Positions 21,770-32,990 are shown, counted from the first letter of the stretch. The stretch: DNA of 64,000 bases from Engraulis encrasicolus (GCF_034702125.1 NC_085857.1:58922567-58986566), one strand, 5' to 3'. The notes: a model not told the origin generated them from the sequence alone. Numbers and translations are program-made.

Positions 21770-22350
21770 CAAGATTTGAAAGTCTGCTCTGATGTGAATA
21801 GGCAACCAATGTAGTGAGGCTGGGATTGGGGAAATATGTTCAAATTTCTTGATCCTTGTTAATACCCTACCCATTTTGCACTAGCTGAAGCCTACTTGTA
21901 GTGCTAGATGGAAGGCCAGAAAATAATGCATTGCAGTAGTCCAATCTAGATGTAACAAATGCATGAATTAGTATTTCAGCATCACGCAGAGACAACATAG
22001 GTCTGATTTTTGCAATGTTGGATAGATGATAAAAGGCTGATTTTGTTACTGCCTTGATATAGGGCTGAAAAGTCAAATTCTCATCAAAGAGCATGCCAAG
22101 ATTTTTAACAACTTTGTTCTCAAGGATGGTGCAGTTGTCAAAGGTGAGAGACAGATGCTCAGGAAGGTAGTCACATTTAGGTGATCTTACAGTGTGTCAA
22201 ACGCTGTACTTAAATCAAGAAGGACAAGGAGCAGAGTCATTTGCAAGACTCATTTGCAAGTAACAGGTCATTTGTGACTCTGATCAAGGCAGTTTCTGTG
22301 GAATGCCCAGATCGAAAGCCAGACTGAAATTTATCAAAAAGGTTGTTTTG
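21770..22350 (-). mobile_element. L2-type LINE fragment
   Basis: On the - strand, 22094-21867 encodes a stretch with DENLTFQPYIKAVTKSAFYH, ILIHAFVTSRLDYCNALFSG and LPSSTTSRLQLVQN. This is the diagnostic post-palm region of fish L2/Maui reverse transcriptase and parallels the copy at 38748-40298. Further upstream (22350-22190) is a decayed piece of the fingers/palm region. Both ends are missing and the frame is broken outside the 75-codon stretch. Confidence 0.8.
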
Positions 22351-24984
22351 GAATGTGGCCTGCCTAAGTTATTACCGTAATATTTTCAAGGTTATTAATG
22401 ACTACGACACTCTCATTTATTAGGGTGAGAGAACCCAAGCACCAGACACTTGATATATTTCCCCGCAACAGGTCTACGTGAATAACAAGAGATGCAACTG
22501 TCGTACAATTCGCCTTTGGCTAAGCCCCGCCCTCTTTAGTTACAGTTGCTAGGTCGGACAGATAAACTTTCTATGCTGCGATATCAACGTGATTAATGCA
22601 GTGACTGCCTATCGCAGCAGTTGTTCACTCCTAAGAAATAATTAAAAAAAACACTCCTCTATTCATTTTTTTTTTCTCCTGAACTGTCATGCATTACAGT
22701 TGTTTAGCTGTTGTGGGATCTCAAATTCTCACCCTGGTATCGATAGGCATACCAGTGGCACCATGGTGCTAACTCGCATAGCCTGTGAGTACACCCCAGA
22801 TTAAAATCCGGTAGAGAAGGGGCTATGTTGGCTCGAATCGTCTCAAAATGAAACGAAATGAAAAGGGATGACAAGGGAGGTCATCAGTGTGCGTTTCAAC
22901 CTTTCTTTGCATTGAACTTTTACATTTTGAGTCTGCATCTGGCGTAGCCCCTTAATGCACGCCGTACCTCCTGTGGCGCACTGTAATAGACATTGAAAGT
23001 TAACTACTATAGTACTACACTACTATGTCAGTGCACAGAGACTTTAGTAATACATTATGACTTGGTCATTGCCGTTCTGGTAACAGCTAATTTATAAAGC
23101 TGTGTCTTAAGGGGTTAAATAGATTGGTGTGAGATTTGAATGCAATCCTATGGAGAATATCATGATCTGCTTCAGTAGTCACAGTGCATGTTGACATGTA
23201 TGTTTCTTTTAGGTGTATTTCAGATTGCCAATGTTGACAGCATTCATGCATCCCCAAACCATGTCAGTCCCACTACCATGCTTGGCTTATGAGAGGATAC
23301 ACCTTTTTTGTAAAACTCACTTGTTTACCACCACACATGCTTGACACCATCTAAAGCAAATTTGTTCATATTCAGTATTCAATGTCCTTTTAGCATTCTC
23401 AATGAATTTCAGTGTCCATGTCATCACAAAAATCATAATATTCTTCAGTGCAAATTCCATAGCAAAACAACATCTCTTTCCCCAAAATACATGTTCACTT
23501 ACTTTTCAGCTTAGTATTTTAACCTAAATCAAAAAATGAATTATATAGACAATGGTATGTTCACCAGTTTAATGTTTAAGTTACTTTTAAACTTCTCATC
23601 AAAGTATTTTACTTCGCTTCAAATCACAACAGACAATTTCTCTTTTTCATAAGTTTACACAAAATGTGACACTTTTGTGGTCGTCACATGTGCATGATTT
23701 CATTCCCTGTAATAATACTCAAAAATACTGCATTGTGATAAGTTGCACAGATGAAATATCCAAATAATGACTTTGTAGGAATTTTGAATGTCCGTGTTTT
23801 CATGATCTATGTGAGTTCTGTTCATCACATAATTACGAAAATCACACATTAGAATGCATTACAATGTGTAGATTCAGAATCCACTAAAAAACGGGTTTTC
23901 CCGTTGAAGGAATTGTTCAATATCATATTAGTAAATCAACACTATAAAAGTTTTTTAAAAATGTGCTGATTATCAGAAATCCCCCTTCAATGAAAGACAA
24001 TGGTAACTATTGTAGTTTTTACTGGCATTATCACATCATAGACTATTAAAATCGAGTGACTGGTTCGCTTTGATCTCGTAAAAATGATGGCGGGAATTAA
24101 GCGGAACGTGACCATTGTGACATTGTTTCCTACAGGTTCATTTTCTTTGCAACACTGATTCATTTAGCCTGGTGTTTAACCTGGGAGCTACCAGGTTAGA
24201 GTTGGAGCATAAATAAAACCTCCATGAGGAATAACACCCTCTGTCCTCATCCTTCTGAGTTCCGGAAACACTATAATACATTGTATGAGAAATCACTAAC
24301 AGGGCCACTTTCATACATGGCATATAGGCCTATATATTTTACTTTTACTTTTTACAAGGATTTACTTGGTACACATTCTTTTCATAAGGAATGTGTATGA
24401 ATTTTATATATAATTTTCGTATGGGCAGTGTGCTCTGGCTAGCTAGCTTAGCAATACTCCGCTAGCATAAAGAATAAATTAGCTAAGTTGCCAGGGTCAC
24501 TCTTCCATTTCTAATGGCCCACATACACTAATAATGAAAATAAACACACACCTGTAAGTTCACAAACACAGTACATGTCACCACAGGATTTCGGGCTTCC
24601 CTTTTCAGTCCTCTTCCCACCAGAGAAGAGCAAACTAGATGAGATAAAGGAGATGCTTCACTTCCTTTGCAGGACCCTACTGACTCAATAACTGCAGAGG
24701 AAAAAAAAACCTGCGAAAAAGAAAGAAAGACAAGAAAAAATTTCATCTTTATTGATATTATCTTTTGCTTAATGAATTGTATTTTTCAGTTAGTACAGTA
24801 CAGTTAGTACAATGCTATTGGTCTCTAGAATGTAATGCCACTAGGGGAAAAAAAAACTATAGGCCTAAGTATAGTAAGTATAGTAAGAATATAACATAAT
24901 TAACCTCATAGTTCTCTCATAGTAGGCCTATGTTTTTTTTTTAAACTGGTTTCATAATGGTCCAATCAAACTATACAATATGTG
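22351..24984. other. No recognisable feature over 2.6 kb
   Basis: AT-rich intronic DNA. I see no terminal repeats, tandem arrays or coding similarity, except a short TAGCTAGCTAGC stretch near 24440. Confidence 0.5.
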
Positions 24985-27242
24985 CTCATCACTTGTCATC
25001 AGCTGCTGGAACATACAGGGTCTCTACTCTTCAGCCTTTGTAGGGATCCTGATTTCTTAAAATTAATATAGATATCCTGATTTTAACAGAAACATGGTGT
25101 GGCAAGGACACACAAACTGGGCGCCCACCTGGATTTGGGGAAATAATAGTGCCCTCAAACAAAACAAAAGCGGTAAAATGCAGAACAACTTCAGGAGGAC
25201 TATTGGTGTGGTACAGGGAGAACCTTGCCAAATATATGTCTGTTATCAAAATAGAAAAAAAACTACTGCTGGATAAAAATGAGCAAAATTGGCATTCCAA
25301 AACAGAATGTTTATCTCTGTGCAATATATATCCCCCCATCAGACTCACCCTATTTCGAAGAAACAATAATTCACACACTAAAACAAGAAACAAGCCATTT
25401 CCAGGCACAGGGAAATGTTTTACTCTGTGGAGATTCGAATGCAAGAACCGGGGATGAGCCTGATCATACAGTATTGACCCACAAGGCAACATACAAGTGT
25501 TTGGCAGAGACACTCCCTATGCCACACCATACCTCACTCCGCGAACCAACCTAGACACTGTGGTAAACAAAACTGGTAGAGAGTTATTGCACCTCTGTCA
25601 AGCCCTAGGCGTGTACATTCTTAATGGCAGGATAAAAGGAGACTCTTTGGGGAGGTTCACATGCTGTTCATCTCTTGGAAGCAGTGCAGTTGACTATGCA
25701 CTGACTGACATGGACCCCTCCTCCTTCAATGCATTCACCATCAGGAACCAAACCAAACCAACCTCTCTCCGACCACAGTCAAATGAATGTATATCTGAAA
25801 AGGCTATCCGAAATTAATCTTTACAAACTTAATCCGACCTACAGATGGACTTCTGATAGCCCAGAGAAGTTTACTCAAGCATTAAATTCACCGGAAATTA
25901 TTCAACAGATTACTAACTTCATTAACAAAGAATTCCCTAAAACTGCATTAGGTGTAAACATAGCTGTACATGAGCTGAATGTAATTCTTTACAAGGTAGC
26001 TCACATGGCCGAATTGGAAAAGAAGGCAAAAAGAAAAAAGAAAACATGTGACCATGACTGGTTTGACTCTGAATGCAGAAACATTAGAAAACAGCTCAGA
26101 CAACTGTCAAACTTGAAACACCACCAACCTAACAACACAACACTTAGGGCTAAATACTGCGAAACATTAAAAAACTATAAACATACAATAAATAAAAAGA
26201 AAATAAACCACACTAACCAAATATTACACCAAATTGAAAATTCCATACATACTAACGAGTTCTGGGAGACATGGAACAGTTTGAACACCAAAGAAAAGCC
26301 AGCCCCACCAATCCAAAATGCTAAAATATGGACAGAACATTTTAAAAATCTATACGATGAAATACAAGTAAAACCACCACAGGAAAATATAAACAAGCAC
26401 CTTCAAAATCTGGAATCCATTATCAAAAACAACCAAAACCCTCTTGACTATCCTATATCAGGAGAGGAATTGACACAAAAATTAAATTCACTAAAACAAA
26501 GAAAAGCATGTGGGCACGATAATATCAGACCTGAAATGCTGAAATACAGCTCTCCAGTGCTTCAAACTGCTGTGCTCAAACTGTTCAATCACATCCTTAC
26601 ATCTGGCTGTTTTCCTGACGCCTGGAATAAAGGGATTATTACACCAATTTACAAAAATGGAGATAAATTAGACCCCAGGAATTATAGAGGTATATGTGTG
26701 AACAGCAACCTGGGGAAGGTATTTAGTTACATTCTAAATGACAGAATCCAGAAGAAAACCGAACAGAATTCTTCCCACAACATAAAGGTGTGAGACAGGG
26801 CTGCAGTCTGAGTCCAACATTGTTCAACATTTATATTAACCAGTTAGCGATGCAGTTGGAACAGTCTGCAGCCCCTGGACTTCAGCTCCAAGAAACAGAG
26901 GTCAAATGTCTGCTCTTTGCTGACGACTTGGTGCTGCTTTCGCCCACAGAACAGGGTCTACAACAGCTCCTTGATCAGTTAGAGCAATATTGCCAGACCT
27001 GGGCCCTGGCAGTAAACCCAATCAAGACCAAAATCATGATTTTCCAAAAGAAACCCAGGTGTCAGGAACACAGATACAGGTTCAGCCTAGGTAGCACCGC
27101 CCTAGACCATACAATGCATTACACTTACCTAGGTCTGGTAATTACTGCATCCGGAAGTTTCAGCCTGGCTATGAATGCACTAAAACAAAAGGCCCGTAGG
27201 GCACTGTATGCCATCAAACGAAAATTCCATAATATAACACTG

Positions 27243-27790
27243 ATTCTTGAGAATGTGGCTAAAACAGGTTGTAATCTTGAAAGAAAAAAACGAAGTGAAT
27301 TACAAAATAATATGGTATATCCTTGTAGACAAAGGTCTTGGCTTTTCAGAAATGCACAAGGCCAATCTCCCCATTTTTAATTTTTTGGAGAAATCAGGTT
27401 TTTCTCCGATCATACCTTGTTTTTTGTCAACACCGTCAGACACAATTAAATGCGACATAAAGTGTATTGATTTGGTTGCATATGTATCTGGAGTTTTTAA
27501 GTGATTGTGTGTGTTTTTTGGTTCACACATATGCCTTTAAATGTTGAAAATTCACTTTCATTCTATTTTCATACTGCTTCATGTGTTCTAATTTTAAAAT
27601 ATGTGCTGTCAGACAATGTCTAAATTGATCCAAAAAAAAATTAATTTCACAAATATTCGTGTAGGCTTAAATTTGCTATTACGTAGGCCTACTTTGATAA
27701 TTTAACAACTCCAAAGGAACATTTTGTAAGCACATTCATTTAGAATGTCCAAAACTCCTTCTTACGGTGGTGAATTAAGAACTGATGGCG
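27243..27790. other. Unidentified segment interrupting the LINE
   Basis: LINE coding similarity stops at about 27242 and resumes at about 27795. The intervening sequence is not LINE-like, and I found no inverted termini or TSD. It is probably an unrecognised insertion or a replacement by rearrangement. Confidence 0.4.
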
Positions 27791-28264
27791 GTGACAGTGT
27801 CAGACAGGTGGTGAGTATCTCATCTCTGTCAGAGATACGAAGCAGAGGAAAATCCTGAACATGCACAGGCTCAGTGACCACACTCTCGCGATAGAGACAG
27901 GGAGACAAAGAAAAACATGGCTACCCAAAGACAAAAGGATATGTGGTCACTGTGAAGCAGAGAGGGTTGAGACAGAGGTGCACTTTCTGCTATACTGCAA
28001 GAAATATGAGGATGTGAGGAAAATCTTCTTCCCCAAATTCCAAAATATATACCCAAATTTCGAACGCCTCCCAGAAGCGGAAAGGATGGCGATTATACTT
28101 GGCGAAGGGCTCTCACCAGATCTTGCCGCACAATATGTGCTTGCATGCCACAAAATGAGGGACTCCAGCCACAGTAATATACAAATGTAAAAATGTATAG
28201 TGTAAAAATGTAATAATAATACATACACACAGCCACACACCCTTGCACCCCCACATGCCTGTCC

Positions 28265-28370
28265 ATATGCATGCACACACACACGCACACATACACACTC
28301 ACACACGCACATGCACACACGCACACACACGTACATGCACACACACAAACACACACACAAACACGCAAAC
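28265..28370. repeat. (CA)n-rich imperfect microsatellite in the LINE 3' region
   Basis: CACACA runs interrupted by CG and TG steps, in the 3' part of the LINE upstream of its polyadenylation signal. Confidence 0.85.
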
Positions 28371-28829
28371 AGATCTTCTGTAAATGTTCACACTTTTGTT
28401 TTGTTATTTGTATGCTTTGGCAACATTGTATCATTACAGTCATGCTAATAAAGCACAATTTGAATTGAAAATTGAATTTGAATTGAATTGAAATCATGCC
28501 TTGCACATAGGAACGTGGTGTAAGCGCAGCGCATGTCCGTCCTGACTGGACATGTCTGCGTTGCTCCTTGAAAATAGAACTCGAGTCTATTTTCCTGAGT
28601 GGACGGCCGCGTTCAATGCACGGCTCCCATTGTAAACTAGACTGCCTGTGCAGTCGCCTTCGACTGCTTAAGGTATATCCCCGAAACGCGACGCTTCCAG
28701 TCCCCCATCATTCCTACCACTCCCATCCACCATTTCGTAAACGTATATGATACATACAGACGTGACATGACGTGCATAGGCTTAAAACCAAACGACTATT
28801 GTGAAAATGAAGCAAAAAATGGGGCAAAT

Positions 28830-29167
28830 GGTAATACTGTTTTAATGGTTCAGTGGATATACCACATTAGGTACAGTGTAATAACCAGTGTAACAATATT
28901 TAATACAATGTAAAAAATTTACTTACATCATGTGTTTGTGCGTAAGTGGTATTACATGGTATGGCATATTGTTACACTGGTATTACACTATATTACATGG
29001 TATTGCATACTGTTACACTCGTTATTACACTGTACCTGATATTGCATATTGTTACACTGGTATTACACTAGTATTACATGGTATTAAATATTGTTACATT
29101 GGTTATTACACTGTACCTAATATGGTAGATTCACTGAAATGGTGAACCATTAAAATAAGGTGTTACC
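28830..29167. mobile_element. MITE with long TIR (GGTAA...TTTTAATGGTT) and 8-bp TSD GGGCAAAT
   Basis: The left end GGTAATACTGTTTTAATGG and the right end (inverse GGTAACACCTTATTTTAATGG) form a TIR continuing about 90 bp (TTAGGTACAGTGTAATAACC in both arms). An exact 8-bp TSD, GGGCAAAT, lies at 28822-28829 and 29168-29175. The 338-bp element is nearly all inverted repeat plus short TGGTATTACA... subrepeats. The 8-bp TSD with a GG start allows Merlin-like or hAT-like assignment. Confidence 0.88.
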
Positions 29168-30262
29168 GGGCAAATCAATCCACCCAGTCAGAAGTTATGG
29201 GCCAAATGAAAATTCCGCCATTTTGAAAGTGTTGTCTTCCAAACTGGAATCAGTTCATGAACCTACCCTAGAGCATTCACACACAAAATCTGGGACAAAT
29301 CCATCCACCCGGTCAGTAGTTATGGGCCAAAGAATAATTCGGCCATCTTGAATTCAGCCATCTTGAAAGTGTTGACCTCCAAACTCGAATCAGTTCATGA
29401 ACCTACCCTAGAGCAGTGGTTCCCAACCTTTTTCTTAAGGGACCCATGTTTTTACTATTGTAAGCTTTGGTGACCCAACCACGCGAGCGCCCGCACGAGA
29501 CGGAGTCACGAGATGCCCTCCGTTTCCTGCGAAAACTGATTTTAGTTATTTTATTCCTCAATTCGTCTTTGGTCAAATATAGAATAAATGTTTAATGTAG
29601 CACTTACAATTTGTTGCGTCTATGCATTTATTAGTTAAATGCTTTGTCTTTTATTCAACATGGGCTATATATATTTAAAACGAAACCCCTTAAAATCAAG
29701 AGGGCTCCGCGACCCCCTGTGGATCTTTGGCGACCCATAAGGGGGGTCCCGACCCATAGGTTGGGAACCACTGCCCTAGAGCATTCACACACCAAATCTG
29801 GGACAAATCCATCCACCCGGTCAGAAGTTATGGACCAAGCAAAAATTCGGCCATCTTGAATTCAGCCATCTTGAAAGTGTTGACCTCCCAACTTGAAGCA
29901 GTTAATGAACCTACCCTAGAGCATTCACACACCAAATCTGGGACAAATCCATCCACCCGGTCAGAAGTTATGGGCCAAACAAAAATTCGGCCATCTTGAA
30001 TTCAGCCATCTTGAAAGTGTTGACCTCCAAACTCAAATCAGTTCATGAACCTACCCTAGAGCATTCACACACCAAATCTGGGACAAATCCATCCACCCGG
30101 TCAGAAGTTATGGACAAAACAAAAATTCGGCCATCTTGAATTCAGCCATCTTGAAAGTGTTGACCTCCAAACTCGAATCAGTTCATGAACCAGCCCTAGA
30201 GCATTCACCCAAAAAATCTGGGACAAATCCAAACATCCGTTCAAAAGTTATCGCGTTAACAC
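29168..30262. repeat. 140-bp tandem array (about 6 copies)
   Basis: Unit starts (GGGACAAATCCATCCACCCGG) lie at 29168 (variant), 29292, 29800, 29940, 30080 and 30220. The spacing is exactly 140 bp for the last three intervals. It is 140 for the 29292-29800 interval once a 360-bp hAT MITE and its 8-bp TSD are subtracted. The first unit lacks a 15-bp TTGAATTCAGCCATC segment, giving 124 bp. The unit contains CGGCCATCTTGAATTCAGCC, is non-coding, and its copies are highly similar. Confidence 0.9.
29414..29773. mobile_element. hAT MITE, TIR CAGTGGTTCCCAACC, TSD CCCTAGAG
   Basis: The ends are CAGTGGTTCCCAACCTTTTT and GGTTGGGAACCACTG, with an exact 8-bp TSD CCCTAGAG at 29406-29413 and 29774-29781. 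The length is 360 bp with no coding capacity. It inserted into one unit of the 140-bp tandem array, which restores perfectly when it is removed. Confidence 0.95.
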
Positions 30263-30267
30263 GAAAG

Positions 30268-30385
30268 ACCTTACGCGGCGGCGGCGGACGCGGCGGCGGA
30301 CGCAGCCGCGGAGGCGGACGCAGACGCGGCGGCTGACGCGGCGGCGGAGGCGGACGCGGACGCGGCGGCGGCGCACGCAAAACCA
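30268..30385. repeat. GC-rich (CGG/GGA) trinucleotide-like tract
   Basis: A degenerate run of CGGCGGACG and GACGCGG words of about 115 bp directly after the 140-bp array. It translates to Arg/Gly or Pro/Arg repeats in several frames and is not treated as coding. Confidence 0.85.
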
Positions 30386-30524
30386 TTACATCCCCGACGC
30401 TCCGCGTTTCGGGGATATAATAAATGGCTGCTACCTGCGGATAGAACGTGGACGTTGACTGTGCAGTGTGAAAGGCAGCCCGCGAACCTCTCGGACTCGC
30501 ACTGCTCACGGAGACGATAATTCT

Positions 30525-30873
30525 GCGGTCACACCGCCGGCGTTGAAAGAGCTAAAACGCTGCTGACTCCTGCCTGGAAAGCACAGGTCAGGGGCGTTGA
30601 ACGAGGCAAAAGATTCAACCTGAAGCATTCGACCAAGAATCTCAACAAACCGAAGCTCGTGTTTAGAAAAATGTGAACGTTCCATTGGCTGCCGCCTGCC
30701 GCCGCCGAGCTCATTACATATTTTTAGATGAAGTTCAACTTTTGACGCCCTCGGCTTTTCACGCTTTTTCTAGACACGCTTTGCGGCTTTTAACGCTTCT
30801 GCTGCCTGCTCTCCCATACAAAGCCAATTACTTCCGGATCTTTCCACGCGTTCAACGCTGGCGGTGTGACCGC
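30525..30873. mobile_element. Short TIR element, ends GCGGTCACACCGCC
   Basis: GCGGTCACACCGCCGGCGTT at the left faces the inverse of GCGGTCACACCGCCAGCGTT at the right, 22 of 23 positions matching. The 349-bp interior has further inverted AAAACGC/GCGTTTT-like words and no coding. No convincing TSD was found, so the superfamily is open. Confidence 0.7.
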
Positions 30874-31411
30874 GTGGTTAGGAAACGTGCCATCCCTGTG
30901 TGCGTATACCGTAAGAGGTGTGTGCTAACCAATCCAATGAGCTCTCTCTCTCATAGTAATTTGTACCATTGAAGGTATTTGATAATGCTTCATCATATTT
31001 TAGAAATAGGGCTTATGCCTATGTATGCCTTTTAAATACCGGTGTATATATATACCAAATGTTGATCATTTTGAAATTGTTTCAGTTGTTTAGGACTGAA
31101 ATTATGTCTGCATACTTTCAGTGCAGCATTCCTTTCTAAACATAGGCTATTCAACACACTTTAAAAACACACTGAAAAGATAAGGTCATAGTAGCCTACT
31201 AAAAACATTTTGTTCATAATAATGGTGATTAATAGGTGATCTTAAATTTTTATACTGACATCTTTCAATTTGACTTGGTAGATCGCGGCAGACCATCAAC
31301 TTCAAACGTAGATCTTGGTTAAAAAAGGTTGGGCACCCCTGCTGTAGTACATGTTTGTTGTTGGAAGAACACCCAATCTAGTGGCCTGTGTTATGTTATT
31401 GTGATCCCCAG
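30874..31411. other. Short intronic remainder with one hAT terminus
   Basis: At about 31262-31345, CAAGATCTACG-type sequence ends in AAAGGTTGGGCACCCCTGCTG, the inverted terminus of a CAGGGGTGCCCAACC hAT family. Its partner end is absent. The remainder up to the actin acceptor is unremarkable. Confidence 0.5.
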
Positions 31412-31593
31412 GTTTGGAGTCGTGTGGTATTCATGAGATGACCTTCAACTCCATCTTGAAGTGTGGTGTGGATTTTCGAAGAGACCTCTATGCCAACATC
31501 GTGGTATCTGGTGGTGTAACCATGAGCCCCAGATTCACAGAACGCATGCAGAAGGAGATCACCTGCTTGGCACCAGCAAATGTCAATGTCAAG
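31412..31593 (+). CDS. Divergent actin, exon encoding residues 268-328
   Basis: A 182-bp exon, identical in size to the vertebrate actin exon for these residues. The acceptor is GTGATCCCCAG and the donor AAG/GTGGGC. The phase joins correctly to the exon ending at 7754, completing the split Gly268 codon. Conserved blocks are [23 protein letters not shown] (300-302) and RMQKEIT. Changes include Thr303 to Val, Tyr306 to Ser (Tyr306 normally packs against the adenine), and PGIADR to PRFTER. Residues 323-327 of the usual STMKI stretch are ANVNV. It lies 23.7 kb downstream of the preceding exon and 156 bp upstream of the last one. Confidence 0.9.
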
Positions 31594-31749
31594 GTGGGCA
31601 TGCACAGACCTGGCACAGAATTTGACATTTATCCCTAGACATCCATAACAGAACAATTCAAACTCAAAACACATATTTTCTAGTTACTCTACAACGCTGG
31701 TCTGCCTTATGAGGTGATTTCATTGTGCTTTTTTTGTTTCATTTCTCAG

Positions 31750-31893
31750 GTCATCGCCCCACCAGAGCGCGCTTATTCTGTGTGGATTGGAGGCTCAATT
31801 TTAGCCTCTTTGTCCCGGTTCCCTAAAATGCTGATCAGCAAGCAGGAGTATGAAGAGAGCGGCCCGTCAGTAGTGTGGCGCAAAGGTTTTTAA
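31750..31893 (+). CDS. Divergent actin, last exon, residue 329 to stop
   Basis: Following a TTTCTCAG acceptor, 47 codons and TAA complete the protein at the canonical actin length. [19 protein letters not shown] and ISKQEY are conserved. Lys336, which contacts the adenine, is Ala (PPERAYS). Thr351 is Arg and the following QQMW is PKML. The C-terminus reads VVWRKGF in place of IVHRKCF, so His371 and the reactive Cys374 are lost. No frameshift or premature stop is present in any of the three exons. The next base after the TAA is the first base of a TIR element (31894-33357), so the native 3' untranslated region is displaced. The nearest AATAAA downstream (33243-33248) is inside that element. 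Confidence 0.9.
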   Translation, partial: VIAPPERAYSVWIGGSILASLSRFPKMLISKQEYEESGPSVVWRKGF

Positions 31894-32255
31894 CCCATAT
31901 GAAAAAGAATTATATGATTCATATACTGCAAACATGCATGTTCCTTACATGAAATCGTATAGAAAAAATGTGCCAGATTTGCAAGAGTCACTTATACTTT
32001 TTCTAATATATGTCTATCATGATAGTCGATTATGGCCCCTTTTCGAAAAGAAATACTATATGGAACTTATACGCATGCCATATAACATGACTGCATGCAG
32101 TATAAATTCTTATAAGAGTTTGACATGCCAACAATGCATAATACTATATTATATTGACTAAAACATATGAGAAAACTACTATATTCCTATAGAAATAATG
32201 CACGTTTTATGTTAAAATCATATTGAAGTCTTATTCAATTTACGTGTGGGAATCT

Positions 32256-32730
32256 GACCGCTACACCAAAGAGCCAGGCTCGTTGGCATGTTAGTCTGAA
32301 CACACCCACAACCCTAGTGATGGTCACTCCATCACATTGCCTTCCCCTTCGGGAAGCGCACGCGTGCGCTTCACACACTCATGGTGTCTCTCACGCAACT
32401 GCCCATCATGCTTCTCCCATCCAATGTGCCCCATCATCAATGCTTCACCTATCACTGAGGTCCCTCACACGGGGGTAACCAATCCTGGGGGTCCCTCACA
32501 TGGAATTACGGCTCACACACCATGAGTACGCTTCCGATGGCCTCACGGTACCATCCCACTTCTGACACCATTTATAGCGAAGGGGAGTAGAGTTGCCCAG
32601 CTGGGACTTGAACCCAGACCTTCTGGCGTAGTAAACCGGGGCTCTGACCGCTACACCAAAGAACCAGGCTCGTTGGCATGTTAGTCAGAACACACCCACA
32701 ACCCTAGTGATGGTCACTCCATCACACGTA
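32256..32730 (-). repeat. tRNA-derived (SINE-like) segment with flanking 83-bp direct repeat
   Basis: On the - strand, 32671-32585 reads TGGTGTAGCGGTCAGAG (A-box-like) and GGTTCAAGTCC (B-box-like), with a foldable T-arm CTGGG/CCCAG. The acceptor strands do not pair, so it is a tRNA-derived relic. CTGACCGCTACACCAAAGA... to ...GGTCACTCCATCACA occurs at 32256-32337 and again at 32644-32727. Confidence 0.65.
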
Positions 32731-32990
32731 TGTTCCGTACATGTTCCGTAGTTGGATTTTACAGACTTCCTATATTAAGTTTATATGAAGTTTACAACTT
32801 GAAATGTAATATTCAATATTCAGTCTGTCCCACATTGTCCCTCCGAAGCATACCCCTTGTCCCCCCTTGGACTTATTAGCAGGTGGTCACCCTAGCTGGA
32901 AATAAGCTACAACAAATATTGCATGGTGCACCTTTAAATACAACAACATGGCACAAATACAGCACACATCTGATTGGCATTCATCCAAAA

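Larger units (their letters stand above)
24985..28497 (+). mobile_element. Non-LTR retrotransposon (LINE) with endonuclease and reverse transcriptase, decayed
   Basis: An apurinic-type endonuclease begins near 24995 (CWNIQG, ILTETW, later GDSNARTGDEPDHT) but is broken by frameshifts. 25729-26793 then encodes the inter-domain region and the start of the reverse transcriptase (CGHDNIRPEMLK, PIYKNGD, NYRGICV). 26790-27380 holds GCSLSPTLFNIYINQL and the catalytic FADDLVLLSP box. Palm motif A, expected between NDRI and GVRQGC, is missing, so part of the domain is deleted. After foreign sequence at about 27243-27790, the C-terminal zinc-knuckle region resumes (27861-28190: RLSDHTLAIETGRQRKTWLP, CGHC...HFLLYC). 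The 3' end has AATAAA (28447-28452) and a TTGAA-repeat tail to 28494. The clade is not assigned with confidence. The copy is inactive. Confidence 0.88.
7755..31411 (+). other. Actin intron of 23.7 kb filled with transposable elements
   Basis: The interval between the donor at 7755 (GTGAGT) and the acceptor AG at 31410-31411. This intron position is conserved in vertebrate actins, where it is typically only about a hundred to a few hundred bases. Here it holds at least ten separately bounded insertions, described individually. The splice signals at both ends remain consensus. Confidence 0.8.

Noticed and set aside
27947..28506. Cys/Val-rich open frames on the - strand over the CA repeat
   Set aside because: By-products of the microsatellite and of the antisense strand of the LINE C-terminus.
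32585..32671. Possible functional tRNA gene on the - strand
   Set aside because: A- and B-box-like words and a T-arm are present, but the acceptor strands do not pair and no proper anticodon arm forms. It is a tRNA-derived relic.
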